DNA from: Hybos culiciformis
Lineage: Eukaryota > Arthropoda > Insecta > Diptera > Hybotidae
NCBI GenBank assembly: GCA_964007475.1
Contig: OZ023274.1
Location: 103,091,372-103,155,371 of the forward strand
Length of the DNA stretch: 64,000 bases
Reading direction: 5' to 3'
Shown: piece after piece, positions 46,636-60,640 of the stretch
Numbering within the stretch: position 1 is the stretch's first letter
How the letters are laid out: each line of letters starts with the position of its first letter
The notes under the pieces: generated by a model
Databases searched by the model: none
What the model was told of the DNA's origin: nothing
The model's input: only the letters and a program-made list of their open reading frames with translations
Translations under genes and position numbers: made by a program

Positions 46636-49600
46636 TTGTATATATGTTTATTTATTTATTTATTTTAATTATTATTTATTTGTAGCCACAAAAAACTATA
46701 ATTTTTAATTATTAAAAAGTTTTAATTTTTTTTAAATTAAATTTTATCAAAAATGTATATAATTCGTGATAAAATTAAAAAAAAACAAAGTTAATGAAAA
46801 TTATCACAAACTTCTTAATTTCAATTTTAGGTTAAAAAGTTATTTTATTTTTTAATTTGAACTAAAATTGACACAAACCAGTTTCTTTTTTGTTGTTTTC
46901 TATTTAATTTATTTATTATCAAAATTAATATTAATGCACTTTTAGTGCAAACAATTTGTTCAAAAAAAAAATATTTGTTTAGTTTGTCCAATGTGAACTG
47001 TTTGTAATTGTATAGCTATTTGAAGTTGACTTCTATGTGTATAAGATAAATAATTTCTTATTTCTGGAATACTTAAGATGAACTTTATGCTTCAAATTTT
47101 GCCAATTAATTTCTACAACTATTATATCAAAGTTCGTAACCAATTGATTGAATTAAGGCGCGTATATTTTCCTTCTTCTGTACTTCTTCTTCTGATAAGA
47201 CTTTATACTTCTGGTTTCTGTCGAAATTTATTATTTGAAATCTTTATTTTTCTCTTTGATTGGGAATAAAATGCGGGAGTAATTAAATTATACGTTTTTT
47301 AAGCACTGTATTTTATTATTGTGTTGCATTGTAAACACGACGAGTATATGTATAAAAAACAAGTTTTTTGTATAAGATGAATTTTGTTGAAGCTTTATTC
47401 TGATAAGTTGCCAAAAACAAAATATATGTATATTATTGAAGTTGTAAGAAAAGTTCAATATTTTATTTAATTTTAATTTTTTTGTTCTTCAAAAAGTTGT
47501 GTGTATTGCACCACACAAAGCGTACACTTGGCTACTACTAAAAATTTTCCTTTAATATAATATTTTCCCTATTATTACTATGATAATCGTCTTGTAACCG
47601 GTTTTTCTTTTTTGATTTCTCTTTAATTTGATTTTCTTCAAAAAATAATTTTAATGGTAAAGTTGTAGTAAATTTTTTGCTATTATTATTATTATTGTTG
47701 TTAAACATTAGTTGTGCATTCATTTGCAAATTATAGAAAAAAAAAAAAAATTAAAAAACAAAATTAAATAAACTGGGTAATAAAAGGTATATTCACAGCA
47801 AAAGATTTGAATTTTCTTTTTTTGTTTTTTAGTTTTTTTTTTTTTAACTCTTTAACCAGTTTAATTATTATTATTTTTACATACTATTTTAATAAATGTT
47901 TTTTTAAAAGTTTTTCACAATTTTTAAAATTCACAAAAAATATTAAAATTTATTATTTTTCCCGCTTGAATTTTATTTTAATAAATCTGGTGATGTGAAA
48001 TTTTCATCTATTCTACGTTGTTGTTGTTTGGATTCAATAAATTTATTGTTGATTTTTGACTTTATCAAAAAGCTGCAGTTAATCGAATACAGGTTTTTTT
48101 TTTCTGAAAAAAGAATAACAAAATAGAAGTCATTTGAAATTTGATAGTTTTTTTATTGTTGATAACAAAAAATTAATTTCAATAAAGTTAATATATGTTT
48201 GATATTGATATGATTAATTAATTTATAAGTATTAACATAATGTAAAATATGTGTGTGTGTCCTAAATGAACTTGACAATTCTAGCTTATTGATGCAATGA
48301 ATAATTTTCTATCAATTTTTCTTGGTTTCAATTTTCTTTTAATTGTAAGTATGTTGCATTACAACAAAAAAGAAAAATAAAAAAAAACATTTTTTCGTAA
48401 CATAATCCGCAAAATAATCAAAGTGTTACCACAGACCACAATCAATATTTTTTAATTTTCTTTTTATTATTTAGTTTTTCTTTTACATAATAAACACAAA
48501 AAAAAAAAAAAAATTCTGCGTACAAAATTTAGATTTTATTTTCATTGGAATAAACAACTTATTCATTATAATTTTCTTATACGTTTCTTTTTATATAATT
48601 AGATAATATTTTAAATTTTTTAAGTACATATATTGATTATACACAATTAATAATATTGATTTTGAGTTAAAAAACAAAAACTAATTCCAAGTACCTCATA
48701 AAGAGTATGTTGCTGCGAGTCTGTCTCAACATAAAAATATGGTATTTTATATGTAAATGCATCTATTTCAAATTATAATATTTTGAATGTCAAATATTTT
48801 CTTAGAAATAAAAACTGAACTATTTGCGCATTAAGCTAAGAATAAAATCTATTGATTTTATTAGATATTATATATAAATGAATATTTATAGTTGTTTACA
48901 GTAGTTTTGCAAATCTTAAAAATTAATATATTTTCAGATATACTTGTCAATTAAATATAATTTACATATTATTACATTTCTAATTAATTTTTTTATTCTT
49001 TATTTTGTACAATAAAAATAAAGTTGGGATAGGTTATTTTATATATATAGTATTTTGATTAATTTTCATTTCCAGTCTCGACAGGTCTCGAAATAAAATT
49101 TTGCTTATTTTCATAATATACATAAAAATGTAGAATAATAAAAATTATATATTTATTTTCTTGAAATTTATATTATGTGCAATTTGAAAATTAATGTACT
49201 AATTAAAATTTTTATTTGTTAAATATAAATTATAAATTTATATATTTGTGCGCAGCAGATGATGTAAGAATACAAAGTGATTCCAAAACTTTTATATATG
49301 CATCATAGAAAGTTCATATCTTTTTCATTCAAATTCTATTAAATTGCAAAAAGAATATTCATAAAGTATGTAGTAATGAACGTTCATTATGTAATTATTC
49401 TGGTGCTGGTGTTGACTCATTCACAAAAAAAAACTGCGATCTAAACTTTAAGAAAGCCTTATTATTTGTCTAAGATCAAATTCACAAATAGAAATATTTT
49501 TTTTTCGAAATGAACAAAATTATTAAAATGAATAACAAAATAATCATTATTCTAAGATTTTTCAAAATTCTTATGAATTATAACTATATAAGAAATCTAT

Positions 49601-52600
49601 TATAAATGTAAAGTAATAAAAAATAAAAATTATTACTTGTTTCAATGTCTTATTTCATTACACTTACTTTATGCTTATATCAAAATCAATTTTGTATGAA
49701 AATAAAATGAAAATAAAATAAAAATCGAAACAAAACTTAATTTGTTTAAATATGCTGTTCTTTAACTTCAGTTTAGCTCTTCGAGTATTATGACAATGAA
49801 TATTAATTAAAAAGTATTAAAAATATATTAAACATTTATATAGGTACGTACTTCTTTCGATTTTGAGCAATGATTGACTTTTGGAATATTATTCAAAGTT
49901 TATGTTAAAATGAGTTGGTATTTTCTTATTATTAAAGGAAATATAATAAAATTATTTTAATAATATTTAATAAATTTATATATTCCTACCTTGAATTTCA
50001 GACCATATTACTTAAATGTCAAACTTTTTCATATATTTAGTTTGTATACTTAATATTATTAGGGAATTGTTTTAAATAAGTTACAATCCGTATATATGAA
50101 TAAATTCATAGCGGCTAGTAGTAATAAAACTATTAATAAATTTTTAAAAAATATGTACATGCAAGTTAGTTCCTACTAAGCTTTTTGAATGATTTGGTAC
50201 TTATATTTTAATTTGTGAATGTTTTTTTTTTTTTAATTAGAAATGTTTATGTTTCTAGTTTAAAAATTTTGACATAATTATTTTTAAGTTTATTGCTTTT
50301 GCATACATTTTTATTATAGCAATTATAATATAATATGGTTATTAAAAAATAACTAAATAGTTGTACAAATAATATAACAGGAATAAATAAAATTATAAAA
50401 TCCTGACCTACTCTCAAGTTAAAATTAATTTTATCTCTTTAATATTATTTTGTTTGAATATTATTATACTACATAGAAATAAATTTCACATAACAATCCT
50501 AATAAGGTTATTAAAAGTTTTTTTTAAAGTAAACAAAATAACATTTTGCGGCACGTGAATTCAATAAAACATTGTCTTATGGAGATTTTTATGTGTATAT
50601 ATATATTTTTTTTTTATTCTGGTATTATTTTACTATTTGAATTAATTGATTATACCTAAATTTTGAATTTTAAATTCAAGATTATCTATTTTTGGCATTT
50701 TTAGTAAATCATATATAATAGTAATAAAACTATTTGTAAACAAAAAATTAATGAGATAAATTTTAAATATTTTAATTTGTACATAAATTTGACTCGAATT
50801 TTTTTTAAATTCTTTAACATAAATATATATGTTCAAATTAAATTAACTATTTGGGATAAAGAATCAATTTCAAAGTTAGGAAAAATACATTATGATTAAG
50901 AGTAATATATGATTACTAACTACTATTTCAAATATAAGGTCCCTATCTATAGATTGAAAAAATAGTTGTTTTGAGTTTTTAATTTTGTTTTAAGGATTTT
51001 TAATCTTTGTAATAGTTTTTTTTAAACATATTCAAAAGTAATTGAACACAAACTTGAACATTGTCCTTGAAGTAATAAAAAAAAAGATAAATAAGGATAA
51101 AAACAAATAACTATTTTATGTAGTTTGTTCAGTATTCACATAATAATGTAAATACATATATATATATAATCATATTTTATGGAATTAAAATGTCACCAGA
51201 ACAAGCTTTTAAACCGATGAATTACAATAAATTGATTAATTTTGTTTTTATATTTGTTTATTAAATTTATTTGTTTTTTATTTGATTTATTTATTTTTTT
51301 TTGTTAATTAAAAATTCTAGCATGTTTTTGATTCGTTTTCAAAGTCTAAAAATAAAATTGTAAAAGAATTCATTATGCAAAAAAAAACAACGTATTTTTT
51401 TTTTTTTGTTACTTTTAAAATTCTATATGCTCCGTATCTAAACAATTTCACGCACGGGATTAATTTTTTATTTCTTTAAGTATAATGTAAGCATTGTAAG
51501 TATCGACGAAACAAATAAGTGACAAAAAATTAATTATACAGATTGTGATGCATAAAAATGATAGACGAATAATGTAAGTATGGATATTATAAATTGATGC
51601 CAATACGTCTTTAGTTTTAAAATACTTCCGATGAATTTGTTTCCTTGAAAATGTTTTTTCCTCATCGGAGTATACTATTTGCATAAAAAGAATAGAAGAA
51701 ACGAACACATTTGAGTCAGGGAAAGATATACACTTAATAACAATCATAACAATAATATATAAATTAAAATATAATATATATTATATATATTTATAAAGGA
51801 TGTCTGATCTTTCAGGATGAAAATCTCAAAAAAGTTAAGTTAATTTTATGTAAAGTTTTATGTTATGAAAACTGTACAGAAAGTGAAATTAATTTAACTT
51901 TAATTAATATCATTATTGTGCGAAATTCAAGCTCTAAATTTTAATACTACCAGATTTGATTATGAGTTTTAGGAAATCATATAATAAATAAATAGATGTA
52001 TATATGTACCTACAAATGATACGTATGTTTTTCAATAAAAATCTTTTAATGATTAAAATTTAAATATAGCCTATATACAAATATTATTATATTATTTTTT
52101 TTTTTTTGATTAGGTAATATTTATTTGATTTATTTATTTTTCTTATTTTTGCTGAAAATAAATTAAAAATAAATAAAAAATTTTTTTTTTAAATAAAAGA
52201 AAATAGAAACCATTTCTTTTTGTTTTTAGATCAGATGTAAGGCGATTTGTAAAATCAACAACAACGAAAGCAAAAAAAAAAAAAACAAAAACCAAGAAAA
52301 ACTATTTTCATTTCACAATCATTAGTTCTAACATCTGTCCAAGATAATCTATGTACGAAAATTTATATATAAAGAAAAATTTCGATGTGAAAAATACTAT
52401 ATTTACTCAAAGTTGAATCACCTTTGGTCTAATCGGAATACTTAAATTTTTCTTTTTATTTAATTTAATTTTTTTTTGTTTTATTTTTATTTATCTTATA
52501 ATTTTATTTTGCTATTATATGCGTTCAAGAATCTTATTTAAAATTTTTTTTTTTTTTGCCAGCCAAATTGTATCCAAATGGGTCATTCAATTATTGTGTG

Positions 52601-52865
52601 CAATTCATTTTAATTATACTCTCTACAATTGTTATTATTATTATTTATAAAATTTAGCCCACAACTTCAATTATCCAATGTACCTACCTAGTTTGTTGAC
52701 AAAACAACAGATTTTTAATCTGACGTTTTTCATTGCAATAATACAATGATTATAAATTTTCCATTAAATTTTTAAAATTTTCCTTCTTAGACTTTCTACT
52801 GATTAATTATGATTATTGTCAAAATAACAATCCTGTTGATTCAAACTTATTGCATATATGTACAC

Positions 52866-53131
52866 AATTGAGCCGTTTATTTTGAAAGTGGTTAAAGTCC
52901 ATTTTTCAAAAAAAAATAGTTAATGATAACAATAAGCACAATAGTATATATTCTTTTTATTTATAAACAATTTTAGTCTAGTATCATTAAAACCGCTTTG
53001 ATTTTCACTTTTGAAAATTAGCTTATGGAAATATTAATTTATATTTTTAAATCAATTCAAACACAAAACCTTAAATATCTCAATACAAGAACAAATGTAC
53101 TTAAACCACTTTCAATTTAAACGGCTCAATT
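52866..53131. mobile_element. MITE with about 30-bp inverted termini (266 bp)
   Basis: Left end aattgagccgtttattttga continues to aaagtggttaaagt; the right end is its inverted copy (acttaaaccactttcaa, then acggctcaatt). No clear TSD and no coding capacity. Confidence 0.75.
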
Positions 53132-56064
53132 ATATATAAGTAACTCAAAAATATTCCATCCCAACTCAAAATATATTTATGATAAGTATATTATTGTTAT
53201 CAAAAAAATATTCATATATACCTATTTATATGGATAGGTATATAATTTCTTTAATTTATAAGCATAATAAAAAATGTTGTTATTCTTTAATGAATAATTT
53301 AAAATAATTTCCATTAATTTTTTAATTTAAAAAAAAAAAAAGAAACAAGTAACTTTAAAAAAACAATATGACTCATTTTTTGATTTATTTTTTTTAACAA
53401 AATAAATGATAATCTAAAAAAAAAAATTCTTAACAAACTGAACTTAAAAATTATTTCTAGAAATAAATAAAAAATAAAATAAAATTCTTTATATTACAAA
53501 TTACATAATATTTGAAATGCATTTTAAAAATATTTAAATTTATTTTTTTTAAATTTATATGAAGGAAAAAAAAAAACGAATACAAAATTTGTTTTTTTAT
53601 TTTTTTTATTTAAATTTATAGAAAATTTATTTTTAAATATTTTTCATTAAATCAGTGATGGTATTTTTCAGTTCAAAATTTTTATTTTATTTTTTTCGAA
53701 ATGAGAAAATGTTTTACATGATTGGGTGATCCAAAAGAAATTGTATAAATTAATTTTACTAAATATAATATCCATAATATTTTATTATAATATTTATTAT
53801 AATTTTTTTGAATTAAAAAAAATAAATAAAAATAAGAATAATATTATAGTTTGCTGTAGGTATAATTTTTGTATAATAATAATAAATAACATTAATATTT
53901 GACACTGAGTATAGTAGGTATAATACGACAGCTGTATTTGTTGCCAAAAAAAAATTAAAAAATAGGATCTCCTTTATGTTACATAGTATTTTATATTTGA
54001 TTTATCATCTACAGATCGGTTAATGCATCTTTACTAATAATAACTCTATATGATATATGTTTTGACTTCAAACTTTAAATAACTAAATAATAATATTTAA
54101 ACAAAACTCATAAAGGTATATATGTAATTATTATACGTAAGAACTTATTATGTTAATTCAAAAGTTAGTATTTATTACTATACGTATTAACTATTTAACG
54201 TTCCATGAAATAAGCTTCAAAAAAATTTTAAATTTAATAAAATAAAGCTTGAAAATACTTTTGTTTATTAAATAAATATTATTGTAGACAAATGACTTAA
54301 ATTTTTTTTTTCTAATTTAAATTAAAAATTTATTAATTTTATTTACACAAAAAATCTGGAGCACCAACTGTGATTTTTTAATTTATTATGTCATATATAT
54401 AAATAAAATTATATATTAGGTATATTATTATTATTATTATTATTATTCTATTAATTAGAGTTAACAAAGATTCTGACTCTGTCTCATGCTTAGTATAAAT
54501 TATGATTACATGCACTAATATCATTGTGATAGAACTTGGATAGAACTAAAGGTATTTATAATAAAATTATAATCGTTAAAAATAGAGGAAGAAATTAATA
54601 GAAAGAAAGTAAACATATTTCGAAAAAAAAAAAAATTAATCAAATTAAATTTGATTTAAACAAACATTTTATTTTCATATAGAATAAACAAAATTAATTG
54701 ATTTATCGCATCATTGAAATTCAATAATATTCTATGAATTAAAAACAAAATTAAAATTAAGTTAAGAATAATATATTTTTTTTTGTTATTTAGGGTGCGG
54801 ATAAATAATGAAGCTTTTGTATTCGTGATAGGTACCTTTAAATAATATATATTTATGTATAACGATTGTTTTGATATCAGTGTCAAAATAACAATATTAA
54901 AAAGTGTATATTGAAATAATTTATGTTTTCCATTAAGCTGTATATAGTTATAATCTTTGATTTTGAAATTTTAAAGCTATAATTAGTTCCATGTCGCTTG
55001 TCCGAAAATAAAGATAAAATGCGTGAAAAAAAGAATTTCAATTTGTCCTAAATTATAATATAATTATAATTGAATTAAGTGACACCCAGCATTAAAGTAA
55101 TATTGTATAGTAATACAGAACATAGCACTGATTATTTTATTCTTATAGTAGAGTGAGGAAAGAAACCAACTGGATTAAACATCGAATAGCAATTAAATTT
55201 CTAATATTAATACTAAAACAGAAGAATATTTATATAATGATTGTACCAGTTTCAAACGAACAAATTGAAAAAAAAAAATAAACATATAATTATTATTAGA
55301 AATTATGGACATATTTAATTAAACAAAATATTCAATTTAAAATAAATAAAAATGCATAAATGTCAATCAGGTTAGAATAAATAATAAACTATATTTATTA
55401 TAAACAAAGTATTTTATTGAAAATAAAAAAAAAATACATAATATAATATAAATAAAAATTTGATGTATTTTTTATCAATAAAATGTACATATTAAAACAA
55501 AAAAAAAGGACAGACAAAAAGTAAACAATATCAAGTACAATATTTTATAAAAAAAAAAAAATTAAATTAAAAAATCTGTTATTTATTTTAATAAGTACTT
55601 ATATGAAAATAAAATATACTAAATGTCCTTCAAACTTTTCTTTATTTCATTGTTTTATTCCCTAAAGCTTTGACTTTATCTTTTTATTTTTACAAAAATA
55701 AAGAAAAAAATAATAATTTTTATACTTTGTTCAAAATATGATAATTACAATATTATATATTAATTGATTGTCACAATATAAGCTTCAATAAAACTTATAT
55801 TTTGTATTTATAGAAAGTTATATAAAACAGAAGAATAAAAAATCCGCGCAGGCAATAATCATAAATCAAATATAATCAGAACATTATATGAGTATGTAAA
55901 AATGTGTATATATTGTACACAAGTGAATTTTGTTTTTGTTATTGTTTTAATTTAATACTTATATATTATACATTTTTATATAAAATTTATATTAATTTTT
56001 AAATAAATTAAAATATATAATTTTTATCAGCAAGTGAATAATGTTATGTGTATATTTGCACTGA

Positions 56065-56095
<31 letters not shown>

Positions 56096-59000
56096 TTATA
56101 TTCTTGATCATTTTTATTTTTAAAATAATCTTTTATTTTAAATATAATAATTATATTTTACAAGAACTTTAGACTAGTTTTGTTTTTTTTTTTTTTTTTC
56201 ATTTTATCGCACCATTTGTTTATAATTTATAATTTTTTTTTTTTAAATTCATAAAGCTGAGTATAACTAGAATTAATTGACAGCTCATCGTAATATAAAA
56301 ATGATGATTAGTTTTTTTTTAGTTCATTAATTCAATTAGAAATAAAATTTATAATGTCAAATGAAGTGAATTTTCTACCTTATTGTCTAATAAGTTTCTG
56401 AAGTTTAAAAAAATATTCCGAAATTTATCTATTATGAACTTTAATCTTTTTTGTAACTTTAAAAGATCATAATATTGTATAAATGTACTATTCTATATGT
56501 GTACCTAAACTTAACATGACCAAATGAATTTAAGTTCACAGTATTGTGAATATTTTTTGGACCAGACTTTAACAATTAAATTATAATATAGTTATATAGA
56601 TTAAGTAGATATCTAGATATTACAAATAAGTAAATATAGAGAACAGACTGTGCTCATCTGTCATCATGTAGCCCAAACAAAATTTATCCACAAGTTCTTA
56701 CACCATCCAAAGGCCAATTGGTTTGAAAAATTCGAATTTAGTTCAGATGTTTCTTATATGACTGAAAAATTTGCATTTATGTTCCTAAAAGGGTTGATTT
56801 GGGATTATTGAACATTGAGATTTCTTTGATCAATACTATTTAGTGTGTATTAAACGAAGTATTTATAATGTTAAAATTTAAACTATTTTATTGGTCGAAA
56901 AAAAAACAAAATATTGTAAATAAAATATTTAATTTAAATTAATTGAATTATTAGTTATTTCATTGAATTGTATTTTATTTTCAAAGTTAAATTAAATCTT
57001 AACTGATAAATATAAATATAAAGTTTAATAATTTGACTAGAAGGTTTTTTAATTTATTTATTTATTTATTTTTTTTTTTTTTTTTCAAAACAAATTACAT
57101 AGAATGGGCATATATTTTTTGATGATACTGTATTTTTTTTTTTATTTTTTTTATATTTTTATGATTTAATAAAATATTTAAATTTAAGATAAATAAAACA
57201 TATGTAATATACATTAAATTTAATTTTTTTTTTTTTTAGAGCCAATTTGTCACGAGTTGATGGCATGTTTTCATATTATATTTATCAAAATTTTGCGTAC
57301 ATAATTGAAATATTCTCATGAAAATTGACCCATTTTATTAAAAAAAAAAAAAAAAAGAAAGAAGCATAATATGATATGTACTTTATATATATATGTATAT
57401 GAACAACTTTAATGATTCTATTGTTACCCTTAAGTGATTCGTATAAGCAGGGTCAAATTTCACTAATAAAAAATAATAATAATTTTGTTATTGAATAAAG
57501 TTTATTTTTAAAATTGTATACTTTGAATATTGTATATGTATATTATATATATGTATATAGAAAAACTTTGTAATAAACATTTGTTTATTATTATTAATAT
57601 TTTTATTTATTTTTTTTACATGATAATGATAAATATAAAGTGTAGAATAATTTCTTGAAAATTAATGTGTTACTTTCTATCTCTATATACGATGAAAAAC
57701 AATATTAGACTACCCCAACATAATTTCTAGGTCAATTTTATGGAAAAGCGGTCTATTTAATGAAATGCCCATTATAGTGAAAGTAATTTTGATGCTTCAA
57801 AATGAAACAATATTAAGTATAAAAAAATAAATTTTTAAATTTAATACATTATTCAAAACTTTATTAAGATAACTTTAACAAAATTTAATTTTCTACAAAA
57901 ATTCGAAAAAATTAATTAATTTGAACTAAGTTCATTTATAACAACTTAAATGTATTAAAATTGAAATTATATTATAATTATTGACGCGTCGTATTGGCCC
58001 AATTTGGTTATCAAAAAAAATTATATTATATACAAAATACTATTTATTTATAATTTTATTGTTTTGAAAATTTATTATTAAAAGATATTATGGCAAAAAA
58101 GAAATATTTTTTTTTTTGTATTCTACTTTTTATAAGATTTTGAATAATATACCATTATACAACATGTATTTATAATATGAATTAATTTAATAAATTTATT
58201 TTTATATATTTTTAAAGAAATATTTATTCGAGTATAAATTTAAAAATTATTTTGATGAAATAAGGATCCAAAGCCCAAATTAAGAGATAAATAATATTTA
58301 AAAAAAAAAAATGTTTTTTTTTTAAATCTATAAATATTTGGAATTTGAACTGTATAGTGAAAATCTTCTCATAGAAGTAAAATTCTATTATACTTATAAT
58401 AAAGATTTCGATAAGACACTTCACTGTTGGTATCGAGGTTGATACACTATTGTCAATATATATTAGTTCTATAGTTAGCATTATAATACTACGATAGTCG
58501 TAAGTATATTCAATATTTTTTTTTGGAAATTGTTTTTATCAAAGCTAGTAGCAAAATCAGATTCAGGTTTGTAACTTTATAAAAAATGATTAAAGTTATA
58601 AAAATTAATTATTTTCTCAGTATAATGGTGAACACTTTTTGATCTTAAATAAATAAGAAAATGTTTAAAAAAAAATTACAGAACGATCAGCTTCGTGAAT
58701 AAGAATTTTTATTTTTTTCTCTATGAAAATTAAATTCATTTAAAAAAATTAAATTCATTTAAAAACAGGTTATTTCGAAAATTTTGAAAAAATAATAAAT
58801 TAGAAATTTTTATCGTTTCCGTGAATATTTAATTTTTATTTCACCAATTATTTGATGATGAAGACAACAATATTTTAGATAAAGTATTAATTTAAAAAAT
58901 GTTTTTAATCTGTCAAAACAGGACGATCTGCTTTTGTATATAGTTTTTCCAGAAATAGTTATGCGAAGAAAGAAAAGCTTGGACCCAAGGAATGAAAATC

Positions 59001-60450
59001 TGAAATAAAACTCATTAATTATTGCTAGCTTTAGATACATTCATATTCATAATGTACATTCATACATGTAATTTAAATGTTTATACTTCATCAATCAAAA
59101 TATTATACACTCACTATTTCATCCCCATATGGTGCATGAAAAGGTCTTATAAATTATCGCTTATAAAAATACTATATTAACTTTAATATGAATATAAATT
59201 CTAAAAATAACTTATATTTTTATATTTTAATCTAATTTTGATTTTAATAAATGTTGTTGTATTAATAATTATTATAATAATTGTTTTCGATTAATATAAA
59301 GAAATTTTATACATTGAAAGTTTTGAACAAGCGAAGAACTTCCTGGTATTATTATTCGAATATGAAAACATTACGACTAAAATTGTGTATTTGTATGAAG
59401 ATTCTAAAAAACTTCAAAAATTCATACATTTTTACTTTTATGCAATTTTATTTTTCAGTTTGTATCATGCAGTGGAGAATATACTAATAAATATTTAATT
59501 TACTTGTATCTACTGTAGACCTTAGTAAACACAATATTTTTTCTACATTACTAAAGTATGATAGCGGACTTAAGTATAATTAAAGCTTTTAATTTATTTA
59601 AATATATACTTACTATAATTATAACTAGACTTTAAAAATTTCACGTACAACATCTGTTAAAATTTCGATAGCAATATTAATTTATATTAATCATATGTAT
59701 TTAATGACAAATTTTAAAGTAACATAGAAACATTAAGTACTTAATATACAATATATAAAATTTAACATATACAATGATCATCATGTAAAATTTTAAATAA
59801 TCTTAATAAATAATCTAATTATTGTTTGCAGTTTATTAACATTATATCTATACTTAGTAAAAAATTTTCATTCAACTTAAAAATAATAATGTATAAAAAG
59901 GAATGCTCAAATGTTTATAAATATGTTCACTTTATATATTATAACTAAAAATGTGTGAATTATGCTATTATACATTTGTATACATTTTTTTTTTCTAGAT
60001 TTTTTAATTTTAAAATTTTTTTAAGGAATATAAAATAAGCCGGCTAAATTGGAGGAAAATGTCAATGTTGCTAGGTGGTTTTTTTTTTTATTTTATGTAA
60101 CATTTGTTTGTTATGTCTTTTAAATATAATTTATTTCAATTATAGTGCTTGTTTATTACTTTATAAAAAAAACTTACCAATTAAAAAAATATAAAATATG
60201 TTTGATAATAAAAAACCTGGAATTCTTCAGCAGACTACTTAGTGACAATTTCTAAAAAATTTTATTTATATTTAATATTAAATTGCTCTTCAAAATTTTG
60301 TAAGTAGTATTGTTTTTATTTCTAATATAGTATTATATTGTTGTTTAAATTTTTCCATTCGTTATTAATATAGATAAGCAAAAAATGTAAATAATAAAGT
60401 TAAAAAAGAATGTTATTAATAATAGACCTTTTATATATTTTATTATATGT

Positions 60451-60640
60451 CAGTGGTGGAGTTAGAAAATTTTGTCGACGATTCGATAATTGACATAAAA
60501 TGTGAGATTTGCTATAAATTAGGTGACCATTAATAAATCAAAAATAATAATATATTATAATTTCACCTTTTAAAATTACATGTATACCAAATTGTCGACA
60601 ATTATTGTTACATTGTATGTCAATTATCGACAGTCAACCG
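60451..60640. repeat. Inverted-repeat fragment, possible degraded element
   Basis: cgataattgacata at 60484-60497 is repeated inverted at 60616-60629, with gtcgac near both arms. It begins cagtggtggagttag, similar in style to common DNA-transposon ends. Boundaries uncertain. Confidence 0.4.

Noticed and set aside
51460..51747. 95-codon - strand ORF, the longest in the right half
   Set aside because: No recognisable motif and no convincing splice context; hydrophobic composition is what A+T-rich random DNA gives.
56060..56095. ATT trinucleotide runs (also at 44510, 44757, 54427 and 34592) as coding repeats
   Set aside because: Ordinary microsatellites outside any open gene.
58224..58481. 85-codon - strand ORF
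   Set aside because: Composition follows the base bias; no motif, no splice support.
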